DNA of 64,000 nt from Sinomonas sp. R1AF57 (GCF_002224485.1 NZ_CP022463.1:2186990-2250989), one strand, 5' to 3'. Positions 12,037-20,587 are shown, numbered from the stretch's first letter. Numbers and translations are program-made. The notes: generated by a model from the letters alone, not told the origin.

Positions 12037-13127
12037 CACGCACCTGCCTTCGCGACGGTGTTCACTGCCTCGACGATGCGCTCGAAGTCATCCTGGCTCA
12101 GCGAGGGGTGGACCGGGAGCGAGACCACCTCGGCCGCGGCCTGCTCGGTCACCGGGAGGTCATCGCTCGTGCGGAACGGGGCAAGGCGGTGGTTCGGGAT
12201 CGGGTAGTAGACGCCCGAGCCGACGTTGTGCTCCTCGCGGAGGGCCTTGACGAAGCCGTCCCGGTCATCCGCGACGCGGACGGTGTACTGGTGGTACACG
12301 TGCTCGTAGCCCTCGGCGACGCGCGGCGTGACGACGCCCTCGATATTCGCGTCGAGGAACGCGGCATTGGCGCGGCGCTGGTCGGTCCAGCCGAGGACCT
12401 TCGTCAGCTGAACCCGGCCAATGGCGGCGTGGATGTTCGTCATGCGGTTGTTGAAGCCGACGAGCTCGTTCTCGTACTGCCGCTCCATGCCCTGGTTGCG
12501 CAGGAGCCGAAGGCGGCGCTCCACCTCGGCGTCGCCGGTGGAAACCATGCCGCCCTCGCCCGACGTCATGTTCTTGGTCGGGTAGAGGCTGAACATCGCG
12601 AACGTGCCGAAGGTGCCGACGCGACGGCCGTTGGCCTTGGCCCCGTGAGCCTGGGCCGCGTCCTCGAACAGGGCCACGCCGTGCTTGGCGGCCAAGGCCT
12701 CGAAGGCCTCGACGTTGAAGGGGTGCCCGTACAGGTGGACAGGCATGATGCCCTTGGTCCTGTCGGTGATCTTCTCCTCGACGGATGCCGGATCGAGGCA
12801 GAAGTGCTCGAGCTCGATGTCGGCGAAGACGGGCGTGGCACCGGTCAGGGCAACCGAGTTGGCCGTCGCGGCAAAGGTGAAGGAGGGCACGATCACTTCG
12901 TCGCCGGGACCGATCCCCGCGGCGAGGAGGCCCAGGTGGAGCCCGGACGTTCCGGAGTTGACCGCGACGCTGGCCCGTCCGTCAAGCAGGACCGAGGAGA
13001 ACTCGTTCTCGAATGCGGCGACTTCGGAGCCCTGGGCAAGCTGCCCGGACGCGAGAACGCGGTCAACCGCGTCCCGCTCCTCCTGGCCGATGATGGGTTT
13101 GGCGGGGGGAATGAAGTCCTTGCTCAT
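12036..13127 (-). CDS. DegT/DnrJ/EryC1-family sugar aminotransferase
   Basis: 363-residue PLP-dependent aminotransferase acting on a keto-sugar nucleotide. The internal-aldimine lysine is Lys185 in SLYPTKNMTSGEGG, the PLP-binding aspartate is Asp156 in FEDAAQAHGA, and NSGTSGLHLGL (58-68) forms the phosphate-binding turn. In the diacetamido-uronate pathway WbpE/WlbC adds an amino group at C3 after oxidation by the neighbouring dehydrogenase. Starts in ATGA overlap with the acetyltransferase stop and ends overlapping the dehydrogenase start, so the three products should be made together. Other amino sugars (for example 4-amino-4,6-dideoxy sugars) are possible alternatives if the partner enzymes have different specificity. 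Confidence 0.88.
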   Translation of the reverse strand: MSKDFIPPAKPIIGQEERDAVDRVLASGQLAQGSEVAAFENEFSSVLLDGRASVAVNSGTSGLHLGLLAAGIGPGDEVIVPSFTFAATANSVALTGATPVFADIELEHFCLDPASVEEKITDRTKGIMPVHLYGHPFNVEAFEALAAKHGVALFEDAAQAHGAKANGRRVGTFGTFAMFSLYPTKNMTSGEGGMVSTGDAEVERRLRLLRNQGMERQYENELVGFNNRMTNIHAAIGRVQLTKVLGWTDQRRANAAFLDANIEGVVTPRVAEGYEHVYHQYTVRVADDRDGFVKALREEHNVGSGVYYPIPNHRLAPFRTSDDLPVTEQAAAEVVSLPVHPSLSQDDFERIVEAVNTVAKAGA

Positions 13128-13714
13128 GCGTCAACCTCTCGCAGGGTCTCGTCCTCTTCGATGTATTTCTCTCGCGTGCGCTGGCAGACCCAATGGTCCC
13201 CCTCGCGCACCAGCGGCTCTCCGGACTTGCCGACCCAGGCGATCCGGCGTGCGGGGACTCCAGCCACGAGGGCGAAGTCCGGCACGTCCTTGGTCACGAC
13301 GGCGCCCGCAGCCACGGTGGCCCAGCGGCCGATGGTCGCCGGTGCGATGCACACGGCCCGGGCCCCGATGGACGCCCCTTCGCGGATGGTCACGCCCACC
13401 GGCTCCCAGTCGTGGGCGCTCTTGAGCGATCCGTCCGGGTTCACCGACCGTGGGTAGGTGTCGTTCGTGAGGACGACAGCGGGTCCGATGAACACGCCGT
13501 CGTCCAGCACCGCAGGCTCGTAGACCAGGGCATAGTTCTGGATCTTGACGTTGTTGCCGATCTTCACGCCTGTGCCGACATAGGCCCCGCGTCCGACGAT
13601 GCAGTTCTCCCCGAGGACAGCGTCCTCACGGACCTGCGCCAGATGCCAGATCTTCGTCCCCTCGCCAATGCGGGCAGCATCGGAGACATCGGCCCCCGGG
13701 GCTACTGTGACCAT
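13124..13714 (-). CDS. Hexapeptide-repeat sugar N-acetyltransferase
   Basis: 196 residues made mostly of left-handed beta-helix hexapeptide repeats (IGEGTKIWHLAQVREDAVLG onward), ending in a short helical tail. The pattern IWHLAQVREDAVLGENC, KIQNYALVYEPAVLDDGVF and TNDTYPRS is that of WbpD/WlbB enzymes, which use acetyl-CoA to acetylate the 3-amino group of UDP-2-acetamido-3-amino-uronate. The start ATG at 13712-13714 has an AAGGAC site eight bases upstream; the frame is open further upstream but without a site. First gene of the operon; the product is probably UDP-2,3-diacetamido-2,3-dideoxy-glucuronate, provided an upstream UDP-GlcNAc dehydrogenase is encoded elsewhere. Confidence 0.85.
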   Translation of the reverse strand: MVTVAPGADVSDAARIGEGTKIWHLAQVREDAVLGENCIVGRGAYVGTGVKIGNNVKIQNYALVYEPAVLDDGVFIGPAVVLTNDTYPRSVNPDGSLKSAHDWEPVGVTIREGASIGARAVCIAPATIGRWATVAAGAVVTKDVPDFALVAGVPARRIAWVGKSGEPLVREGDHWVCQRTREKYIEEDETLREVDA

Positions 13715-13964
13715 GACTGATGTCCTTCCAAACGAGCTCCAAGGGTGTGGCCAAGGTTCAGTATATGCGCGGGTCGGAGGCCGCCCCGACCCGATGAACC
13801 GCCGCGGGGGGTGCCCCGGCACCGCGCGAGACCGTGGAATTGCGCGCCGAGAAGCGTCCTTCAGCGCGTTGTCCACAAGCGCGTCCTTGCGCTGGAATAC
13901 CTGCTCCCCGGGGCCTAGCGTGATCTGGGAGGGCCTCGAGTAAGTACGTTTCCTGGGGGGGAAC

Positions 13965-16900
13965 ATGGAGCTGCACTGCACGCTGGTCGTACCCGATGCC
14001 GGTCATCTGCAGTCTGGCCTGGCACGCCGCGACATCGTGGTCGACACCGCCAGGGGGACGTCTGGCAGCGTGATCCAGTCCGAGCTCACGGAACGCTACG
14101 GCGTGGGCCCGCTCGCCGTCGGAGGCAGCCCCCTGGAGGATCTGGTGGCGGGAACCGCGCCGCTGTGCAGCGGGGCCGTCCTCCTCCCGCAGTGGTGCGG
14201 CGGCTCCGCCGCCGCACCGCCGCTCGCCCTCGTCGTCAGGAGCGGGCCCGCGTCAGGGACTGTGGTTCCCCTTCCCCGCGGGACCTTCGGGATCGGCAGG
14301 AGTCCCTCGGGGCGCGGCCCGTGCATTGCGTTGGCCGATCCTGCACTGTCGCGCGACCACGCCGTCCTCGAGGTGACGGACACAGGCGTGGTGCTCCACG
14401 ACGCCGGCAGTGCGAACGGGACGTGGCTCGGTGGCCGCCGCGTGCGTGCCGCGCACCTCGCGGTGGGCGAGGGCTTCAGGATCGGCGCGAGCACCTGCGC
14501 GCTGGCGTTCAGCTCTGAGGCCCCGCAGATCGATCCCGCGGCCGGTGGTGCGCCCGGCGAGACGCTGACGGTGCCCCAGAGCGTTCCGCCGTCCCGGAAG
14601 GCCGCGCTGATCGCCATGGCCGTCCTGCCGCTGCTCCTCGGCATCGGGATGGCCCTTGCCACCGGCACGTGGATGTTCCTGGCATTCACCGCCGTCTCTG
14701 CGGTGTCGATCCTGTTCCCCCTCGCGGAGGCCCGCTCGGCCCGGCGCGACCTGCAGCGCCGGCTCAGGCGCGCGGCCGACGACGACGCCGACCGGCGCCG
14801 CCGCGCCTCGCCAGACGCCGGACTGCTCGCGCGTGCCCAGGGATGGGCTCTCCCGCCAGCCGGTGCGGCAGGAAGTGCCGCCGCGATGACCGGGGTCCTC
14901 GCACGGCAGGCTGACGGGAGCCCGCGCGCCGGCGTCGCCGGGTCTCCGCAGTCGGGCCATCTCAGGCTCGGGACAGCTGATGTCCCTGCGGCCGTCGTGG
15001 TGTCACCGCCTGGCCCGGCCGCTCCGATCATCCGCGACGCGCCCGTCACAGTGCCCGTGGACAGCGGGATCGCGGTGTCCGGCGCGCCGCGGGAGGCTGC
15101 AGGGCTCCTGCGGTTCGTGCTGCTGCAGCTCGCCCTCCTTCCGGCCTTCGCCGGAACTCGCGCGCTGGTGGCGGGCGGCCCGTCGTCCCTCAGGATGACC
15201 GCGCGGTTCCTGCCCCGCGTGCGAATCCTTCCGGACAGCGCGGTACCCGACCCAGCGTGCCTTGAGCGCGCGGCAGGCGCGGCACAGCAGGTGGTCGTCG
15301 TCGTGCCGGGAGGACCTGCCTCGGACGGCCCACAGGCTCCGCACCCGCAGGAGGCGCTCGTGCGCGCCGCTGCGGAGCGCGGATGGCCGCTCATCGGCCC
15401 GTCCGACGCCGTCGGGCCCGGCTCCGGGGCCGAAATCCGCCTCCGGTCTGGTCGGGCCGAACTGGTCAGACTCGGAAAGAGGACGGAGTTCATCCCCGAC
15501 CTCATGCCGGCACCGGCCTTCGAGGCCGCCGCGCGGAGAGCCGGACTCCGCGGAAGCGACGAGGGCAGCGCAGGCCTGCCCGAGAGATGCGCCCTCGATG
15601 ACGTGGTGCGCTTGGACGCCGACGGCATCCGCGCCGCATGGCGGCGCAGCGCGTCAGCGCGGGATTTGGCTGTCACCCTGGGCATGTCGGCCTCCGGCCC
15701 CCTCGCGTTCGACCTGGTCGCCGACGGGCCGCACCTCCTCATCGCCGGAACCACCGGCTCCGGGAAGTCCGAGCTCTTGCGAAGCCTCATCGCCGGGGCC
15801 GCGTCGGCCCACCCGCCCGACCGGCTGACCTTCCTGTTCGTCGACTTCAAGGGCGGATCGGGGCTGGAGCCGCTCGCGGGCCTCCCGCACTGCGTCGGCC
15901 TGGTCACGGACCTCGCCGCGGGCGACGTGGACCGCACGCTCGCGTCACTGCGTGCCGAGCTCGTCCGACGCGAGAGGATGCTCGCCTCGGTGGGCGCTGC
16001 CGATCTGGACGACTTCGCACGCGAGGGGGCCGCGACCCTCCCCCGCCTCGTGCTCGTCGTGGACGAGTTCCGCGTGCTCGTCGACGAGGCGCCTGCGGCG
16101 CTCGCCGAGCTCATGCGGATCGCGACTGTGGGGCGTTCCCTCGGCATGCATCTGGTCATGGCAACCCAGCGCCCCCAGGGCTCCGTGTCGAGCGACATCC
16201 GGGCAAACGTCACCTCCAGCATCGCCCTCCGCATGCAGGACGACGTCGAATCGTCGAACGTCGTGGGCAGTCCCGTGGCCGCGCGGATTCCCGTAGGCCT
16301 GCCCGGGCGGGCCTACCTGGCCGTGGGAACCGGACCCCCCCTCGAGTTCCAGGCGGCGTCCCTGGGAATTGGTGCCGCCAGGCGCGCCCGGCCCCGCATC
16401 ACCGTCGTGCCAGCCGAGAAGTGGGCAGCCCGCCCGCCCGCAGATGGACCGGGGGCGCTGTCCCTGTCCCCCGCGGACGCCGCCGCGCCCCTGGTCCGGA
16501 CGGTTGCCGACCTGTGGTGCAACTGCGGCGGGGGGCCGGTGCGGCGTCCCGTGGCGGCTCCACTGCCCGACCGGGTCGAGCTGCCCCGGCTGGCCGGCGA
16601 GCCCAGCACGTCAATCACGGACCGAGGCTGCGATGCAGCGGATCCCGCGTCCTCGGCCGGCCAGGACATCGTCCGCCTCGGTATCGTCCGCCTCGGTATC
16701 GCCGACCTTCCGCACGAGCAGCTCACCCGCGAACTGGCCTGGGATCCCGCGCGTCAGGGCCATCTGGCCCTCTGCGGACCGCCTGCCGCCGGGACAGCCG
16801 GCACTCTGGAATCGGTCGCCGCGCAGCTGGCCGGGTCGGCAGTGGAACGCCACCTGTATGTGCTCGACGCCGATGGGACACTGGACTTCCTCCGGGACCA

Positions 16901-18167
16901 TCCCCGCGTCGGCGCGCACGTCGACCTCGCCGACCTCGTCAGGGCCGCGCGGGTGATCGCGCGGCTGTGCGAGGAATCCACCGCGCGGCTCCACGCCGAC
17001 CCACGCGCACGCATCCCGCTCGTGCTGGTCGTGAGCGGGTGGGGCAGCTGGATCTCGGCACTTCGCCAGAGCCCGCACGCAGGGGCGGAGGAAGCGATCG
17101 CGGACATCGTCCGGGATGGGCCTCCCGCGGGCATCACGCTTGTTGCGGCCGGTGAGAGGGAGCTCGTGTCGTCGCGGGCCTTTGCTGGGATGCGGGCGCG
17201 CGTCTTCTTCCCGTGCGGCGCCCCGGAGGAGGCCCGCCTCGCGTGGCCGCGGCTCCCGGCCATGCTCCCCGTCCCCGGGCGGGGCGCAGCGCACGGGGCG
17301 CTGGCGGAACCCGCGCCAGTCGTTCTGCAGTGCTACGCCGCCCCGGACCCAGCCCGCGCCGCCGCAGGGACTGCCTCCTCCCGCGCCCAACGCAGAGGTT
17401 CACGGCCGTTCCGGATCGAGCCGCTGCCAGCCGTCGCCGATGCTGCCGCGATTGCCGCCTCTGGGGCAGAATCAGCCAACGGTGGCACGACGTCCGGACC
17501 CGGGCCGCGCCTCAGCCTCGCCATAGGGCTCGCAGGCGACGAACCGCGGCCGCTCCGCCTCAGGCTCGGGCCCGGCGACGTGCTGCTGGTGCTGGGCAGG
17601 CCCGAGTCGGGCAGATCATCGCTGCTGCGGGCGCTGGAGGTGATGAACCCCGGGGTCTGGTTCGTTGGCTCCCATGCCGGGCAGCGAAGCCACGACTGGG
17701 AGGGGCTTCTTGCCGAACTGGGAGGCCCACTGCCGAGCGAGGCCCATACCAGGCGCACGCCAGTCGTCGTGGCCGATGACGCGGACGCGCTGGGCCCGCA
17801 GGAGAACCAGCTGCTCGCCCAGCTCGTCGAGGCCGGGGCTGCCGTCGTGGCGACGGCCGGCTACGGTGCGGGCCTCTACGCACGCTGCCCGATCGCGCTC
17901 CAGACCAGGTCCGGTGGCATGGGAATCCTCATTGGCCCACGCGGTCCCGCCGACGGCGACGCTTTCGGCGTGCGCGTCGACGCTCAGCCCTCCCCAGCAG
18001 GACGGGCAGTCGCGATTGTCGAGGGGCGTCAGATCGAGGTCCAGCTGGGATTCTCCGCAGAAGGCGACGTCACGGCTCGGGATGCTGGCGGCCGCTCCGG
18101 AGGGTCGCCGCAAGCACTCGCCGCTCGAAGAGGAGAAGGATGGCGGCAGCGGCCGGGACGAGGATGA
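13965..18167 (+). CDS. EssC/EccC-like FHA-FtsK/SpoIIIE secretion ATPase
   Basis: 1400-residue protein. Residues about 85-182 form an FHA phosphothreonine-binding domain (FGIGRS, SRDHAVL, SANGTWL). Two membrane helices follow (about 213-255). The first P-loop domain is intact: Walker A GTTGSGKS (595-602), VDFKGGSGL, Walker B LVLVVDE ending at 701, and ATQRPQGSVSSDIRANV. Two later P-loop domains are degenerate: GPPAAGTAG from 938 lacks the lysine, and GRPESGRSS from 1211 has Arg1217 instead, with VVVADDAD as its Walker B. This one-active-plus-two-degenerate plan is that of type VII secretion coupling ATPases. No WXG100, EccB, EccD or mycosin gene is nearby. The last 98 bases overlap the convergent membrane-protein gene, so the true C-terminus is uncertain. 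A G-rich ribosome-binding site precedes the ATG. Confidence 0.85.
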   Translation: MELHCTLVVPDAGHLQSGLARRDIVVDTARGTSGSVIQSELTERYGVGPLAVGGSPLEDLVAGTAPLCSGAVLLPQWCGGSAAAPPLALVVRSGPASGTVVPLPRGTFGIGRSPSGRGPCIALADPALSRDHAVLEVTDTGVVLHDAGSANGTWLGGRRVRAAHLAVGEGFRIGASTCALAFSSEAPQIDPAAGGAPGETLTVPQSVPPSRKAALIAMAVLPLLLGIGMALATGTWMFLAFTAVSAVSILFPLAEARSARRDLQRRLRRAADDDADRRRRASPDAGLLARAQGWALPPAGAAGSAAAMTGVLARQADGSPRAGVAGSPQSGHLRLGTADVPAAVVVSPPGPAAPIIRDAPVTVPVDSGIAVSGAPREAAGLLRFVLLQLALLPAFAGTRALVAGGPSSLRMTARFLPRVRILPDSAVPDPACLERAAGAAQQVVVVVPGGPASDGPQAPHPQEALVRAAAERGWPLIGPSDAVGPGSGAEIRLRSGRAELVRLGKRTEFIPDLMPAPAFEAAARRAGLRGSDEGSAGLPERCALDDVVRLDADGIRAAWRRSASARDLAVTLGMSASGPLAFDLVADGPHLLIAGTTGSGKSELLRSLIAGAASAHPPDRLTFLFVDFKGGSGLEPLAGLPHCVGLVTDLAAGDVDRTLASLRAELVRRERMLASVGAADLDDFAREGAATLPRLVLVVDEFRVLVDEAPAALAELMRIATVGRSLGMHLVMATQRPQGSVSSDIRANVTSSIALRMQDDVESSNVVGSPVAARIPVGLPGRAYLAVGTGPPLEFQAASLGIGAARRARPRITVVPAEKWAARPPADGPGALSLSPADAAAPLVRTVADLWCNCGGGPVRRPVAAPLPDRVELPRLAGEPSTSITDRGCDAADPASSAGQDIVRLGIVRLGIADLPHEQLTRELAWDPARQGHLALCGPPAAGTAGTLESVAAQLAGSAVERHLYVLDADGTLDFLRDHPRVGAHVDLADLVRAARVIARLCEESTARLHADPRARIPLVLVVSGWGSWISALRQSPHAGAEEAIADIVRDGPPAGITLVAAGERELVSSRAFAGMRARVFFPCGAPEEARLAWPRLPAMLPVPGRGAAHGALAEPAPVVLQCYAAPDPARAAAGTASSRAQRRGSRPFRIEPLPAVADAAAIAASGAESANGGTTSGPGPRLSLAIGLAGDEPRPLRLRLGPGDVLLVLGRPESGRSSLLRALEVMNPGVWFVGSHAGQRSHDWEGLLAELGGPLPSEAHTRRTPVVVADDADALGPQENQLLAQLVEAGAAVVATAGYGAGLYARCPIALQTRSGGMGILIGPRGPADGDAFGVRVDAQPSPAGRAVAIVEGRQIEVQLGFSAEGDVTARDAGGRSGGSPQALAARRGEGWRQRPGRG
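16668..16697 (+). repeat. Perfect 15-bp tandem duplication inside the FtsK/SpoIIIE gene
   Basis: ATCGTCCGCCTCGGT occurs twice back to back (16668-16682, 16683-16697), encoding IVRLG-IVRLG just before the second, degenerate ATPase domain. It keeps the frame. This looks like recent replication slippage in a linker. Confidence 0.9.
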
Positions 18168-18510
18168 GGAACCCGTAGACCGGGTAGCCACCGGTGAGGG
18201 TCGGCACGCCGATTGTCAGCGCAAAGAGCTGCGCGACCAGCGCACCCGCACGCGTCCACCGGAACCCACGCCAGAGGAAGAGGGCCACGGCGCCGAGCCA
18301 GATGCCGAACAGCAGCAGGAGCACCATCGTGAACGCCGCACCGACCGGAGACGTGGCTGCCTGCCCCGCGGCAAGCCACACCGCATAGAGGACGCCAAAG
18401 GCGAGGAGCGCCAGTGCCTCGAGAGCGATGATGAGGACGAGGACGGCCAAGGTCCAAGGCCGTGCTCCGGGAGCATCGGCGGCGCTCGGCTTATCGGGGT
18501 GGCTGGGCAC
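18070..18510 (-). CDS. Small four-helix membrane protein
   Basis: 146-residue hypothetical membrane protein: a short polar N-terminus (PSHPDKPSAADAPGARP) and four hydrophobic segments with the last loop FRWTRAGALVAQ and ending FERRVLAATLRSGRQHPEP. No catalytic motif is seen. The GTG start at 18508-18510 sits six bases after a TAGGGT -10 hexamer, so the mRNA is probably leaderless; an ATG in another frame two bases upstream gives only a shadow. Its 3' end overlaps the last 98 bases of the convergent FtsK/SpoIIIE-like gene. Similar small integral proteins next to whiB1 are common in Micrococcales, but their role is unknown. Confidence 0.75.
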   Translation of the reverse strand: MPSHPDKPSAADAPGARPWTLAVLVLIIALEALALLAFGVLYAVWLAAGQAATSPVGAAFTMVLLLLFGIWLGAVALFLWRGFRWTRAGALVAQLFALTIGVPTLTGGYPVYGFLILVPAAAAILLLFERRVLAATLRSGRQHPEP

Positions 18511-18516
18511 ATCCGA

Positions 18517-18522
18517 ACCCTA
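18517..18522 (-). promoter_or_regulatory. Leaderless -10 element (TAGGGT)
   Basis: On the minus strand TAGGGT ends six bases before the GTG start at 18510. No ribosome-binding site is present. Confidence 0.6.
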
Positions 18523-18700
18523 CCGGACGCGCTCGCCGCCTTCGTCTCCGGCCAGCCCCGCCTCGCCGCGCGATGTGACGGATACCTCCCGCTTCCGAGC
18601 GGATTAGTGGGTCAGGACCCTTGTTTACACCCAGTTAACGTGACAACCTTAACGGAGTTGACCGCGGGGCCCCCAAAGGCCCCTTTGCTTTGAGAGCACT

Positions 18701-18716
18701 CGTGAATCTTTTCACA
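18701..18716. promoter_or_regulatory. CRP-like site upstream of whiB1
   Basis: CGTGAATCTTTTCACA matches the CRP consensus TGTGA-N6-TCACA in all but the first base, with exact spacing. It lies 40 bases before the whiB1 start. CRP (Rv3676) control of whiB1 is established in M. tuberculosis, which makes a real site more likely. Confidence 0.55.
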
Positions 18717-18755
18717 AAGTGCCGATACCCCCGAGAAACGGAGTTGCACTTCCCC

Positions 18756-19004
18756 ATGGACTGGCGTGATCGCGCGGCCTGCCTCGACAAGGATCCTGAA
18801 CTGTTCTTCCCAGTCGGGAACACGGGGCCGGCCCTCCTGCAGATCGAAGAGGCCAAGAGCGTCTGCCGCCGGTGCCAGGTCATCGACACGTGCCTCCAGT
18901 GGGCTCTCGAGTCTGGCCAGGACGCCGGCGTCTGGGGCGGCATGAGCGAGGACGAACGCCGCGCACTCAAGCGCCGCGCCGCCCGCGCCCGCCGCGCTTC
19001 CTAG
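18756..19004 (+). CDS. whiB1: WhiB1 iron-sulfur transcription regulator
   Basis: 82-residue Wbl protein. The four cluster cysteines are at 9, 37, 40 and 46, the same positions as in M. tuberculosis WhiB1, followed by the turn GVWGG (58-62) and a basic C-terminus (SEDERRALKRRAARARR) for DNA contact. WhiB1 holds a [4Fe-4S] cluster, reacts with nitric oxide and binds the primary sigma factor; the DPELFFPVGN region is part of that interface. Start taken at the ATG giving MDWRDRAACL, matching the family; the frame is open 22 codons further upstream. A CRP-like site lies upstream and a hairpin terminator follows. The adjoining pdtaS gene on the other strand repeats the M. tuberculosis order. Confidence 0.95.
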   Translation: MDWRDRAACLDKDPELFFPVGNTGPALLQIEEAKSVCRRCQVIDTCLQWALESGQDAGVWGGMSEDERRALKRRAARARRAS

Positions 19005-19040
19005 GACGCGTGCCAGGACCGTCTGGCGCACCCTGAACCC

Positions 19041-19071
19041 CTGCCCGGGACAGCATCGCTGTCCCGGGCAG
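19041..19071. terminator. Terminator between whiB1 and pdtaS
   Basis: Arms 19041-19054 and 19058-19071 are perfect 14-base complements with a three-base loop, followed by ctctgtct. It lies between convergent genes and can serve both. Confidence 0.85.
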
Positions 19072-19114
19072 CTCTGTCTCGCCCTCAGTCCCGTCTCGCG
19101 GGCAGTGGCGCAGG

Positions 19115-20587
19115 CTAGTGGCGGGAAGGACGCAGCACGATCCGGACGCACGTCCCGCCGCCGTCCCGCTCGCCCCACTCGATCGTGCCGCCGAGTTCAC
19201 TCGTCACCAGCGTCCGCACAATCTGGAGGCCCAGGCCCTCATGGCGGTCGGACGCGGCGGGGAGCCCCACGCCGTCGTCTTCCACCGTGACCTCGAGCAT
19301 GGCCGTCCCCGTCGGATCCTGGTACCGTGCGGCGGTGAGCCACACGGTCCCCGACCGGTCGGCGAGCCCGTGCTCGACCGCGTTCGTGACAAGCTCGTTG
19401 ATCACGAGGGCAAGAGGGGTGACGAAGTCGCTGGGCAGCTCCCCGAACTCCCCGCGCCGCTCGGTGGCCACGTGCTGGCCCTCGGTCGCGACCTCGACGG
19501 AGAGCCTGAACTGGCGGGCGATGAGCTCGTCGAAATCGACCGTCTGGGTCAGGCCCTGGGAGAGGGTCTCGTGCACGAGGGCGATCGTTGCCACGCGCCG
19601 CATCGCCTGCTCGAGGCCCTGACGCGCTTCGTCGCTCTTCATCCGCCGGGACTGCATGCGCAGGAGCGCGGCCACCGTCTGGAGGTTGTTCTTCACGCGA
19701 TGGTGGATCTCCCGGATCGTGGCATCCTTCGTGACCAGCTCCATCTCGCGGCGCCTGAGCTCCGACACGTCGCGGCACAGCACGAGGGCGCCGAACCGCT
19801 CGTGCTCGTCCCGCAGCGGGATCGCCCGCAGCGACAGGCTCACGCCGCGCGACTCGATCTCACTGCGCCACGGCATCCGGCCCGTCACGACGAGCGGGAG
19901 GGTCTCATCGACGAGCCTTCGGTCCTTGAGCAGGCCCGTGGTCATCTCGGCCAGCGAGCGGCCCTCGAGGGACTCGATCCCGCCGAGCCGCCGAAAGGCC
20001 GACACGCCGTTCGGGCTCGCGTACTGGACGATGCCGTCCGCATCGAGGCGGATGAGCCCGTCGCCAACGCGGGGAGCGCCCCGGCGGGAGCCGGTGGGCG
20101 ATGCGAAGTCCGGCCACAGGCCGAGCGTCCCCATCCGGAGCAGGTCGTAGGCGCACTGCCTGTAGGTCAGCTCGAGCCGGCTCGGCATGCGCGAGCTGGA
20201 GAGGTCCATGTGGGAGGTCACGACGGCGAGCGTGCGCCCGTTGCGGACGAACGGCACGGCCTCGACCCGCAGCGCCATCTCGGAGTTGAAGCTCGTCTCA
20301 TGGCTGCGCTCGATGGTCTGGCTAGCCCAGGCCTTGTCCACGAGCGGCTTGAGGTCCGACCGGATCCGCTCCCCCACGAAGTCGCTGTGGAAGACCGTGT
20401 GGGTCGTTGACGGACGCACGTGGGCCAGCGCGATGTACCCGTCCTCAGGATGAGGGAACCACAGGGCCAGGTCCGCGAACGCAAGGTCGGCGACGAGCTG
20501 CCAGTCGCCGACGAGGAGGTGGAGCCATTCGGCATCCCCGGGGCCGAACTCGGCATGCTCCCTGATGGGGTCCGTGAAGATGGCCAC
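19115..20587 (-). CDS. pdtaS: Sensor histidine kinase PdtaS
   Basis: 490-residue soluble sensor kinase. An N-terminal GAF-like domain begins DAEWLHLLVGDWQLVADLAFADLALW, a PAS-like domain follows (about 170-285, IRLDADGIVQYASPN), then a HisKA_2 dimerisation helix IREIHHRVKNNLQTVAALLR (phospho-acceptor at His295/296) and an HATPase domain with NELVTNAVEHG and EDDGVGLP. These blocks match M. tuberculosis PdtaS (Rv3220c), which phosphorylates the RNA-binding antiterminator PdtaR and is inhibited by metal and nitric oxide signals. The GTG at 20587 is chosen because it aligns with the family start and lies downstream of the gdh terminator. No PdtaR gene is in the window. It lies opposite whiB1, as in mycobacteria. 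Confidence 0.92.
   Translation of the reverse strand: MAIFTDPIREHAEFGPGDAEWLHLLVGDWQLVADLAFADLALWFPHPEDGYIALAHVRPSTTHTVFHSDFVGERIRSDLKPLVDKAWASQTIERSHETSFNSEMALRVEAVPFVRNGRTLAVVTSHMDLSSSRMPSRLELTYRQCAYDLLRMGTLGLWPDFASPTGSRRGAPRVGDGLIRLDADGIVQYASPNGVSAFRRLGGIESLEGRSLAEMTTGLLKDRRLVDETLPLVVTGRMPWRSEIESRGVSLSLRAIPLRDEHERFGALVLCRDVSELRRREMELVTKDATIREIHHRVKNNLQTVAALLRMQSRRMKSDEARQGLEQAMRRVATIALVHETLSQGLTQTVDFDELIARQFRLSVEVATEGQHVATERRGEFGELPSDFVTPLALVINELVTNAVEHGLADRSGTVWLTAARYQDPTGTAMLEVTVEDDGVGLPAASDRHEGLGLQIVRTLVTSELGGTIEWGERDGGGTCVRIVLRPSRH

Noticed and set aside
14096-16234. A 712-codon minus-strand frame opposite the FtsK/SpoIIIE-like gene
   Set aside because: Ser/Arg/Ala-rich shadow without motifs; the opposite strand shows FHA and Walker motifs.
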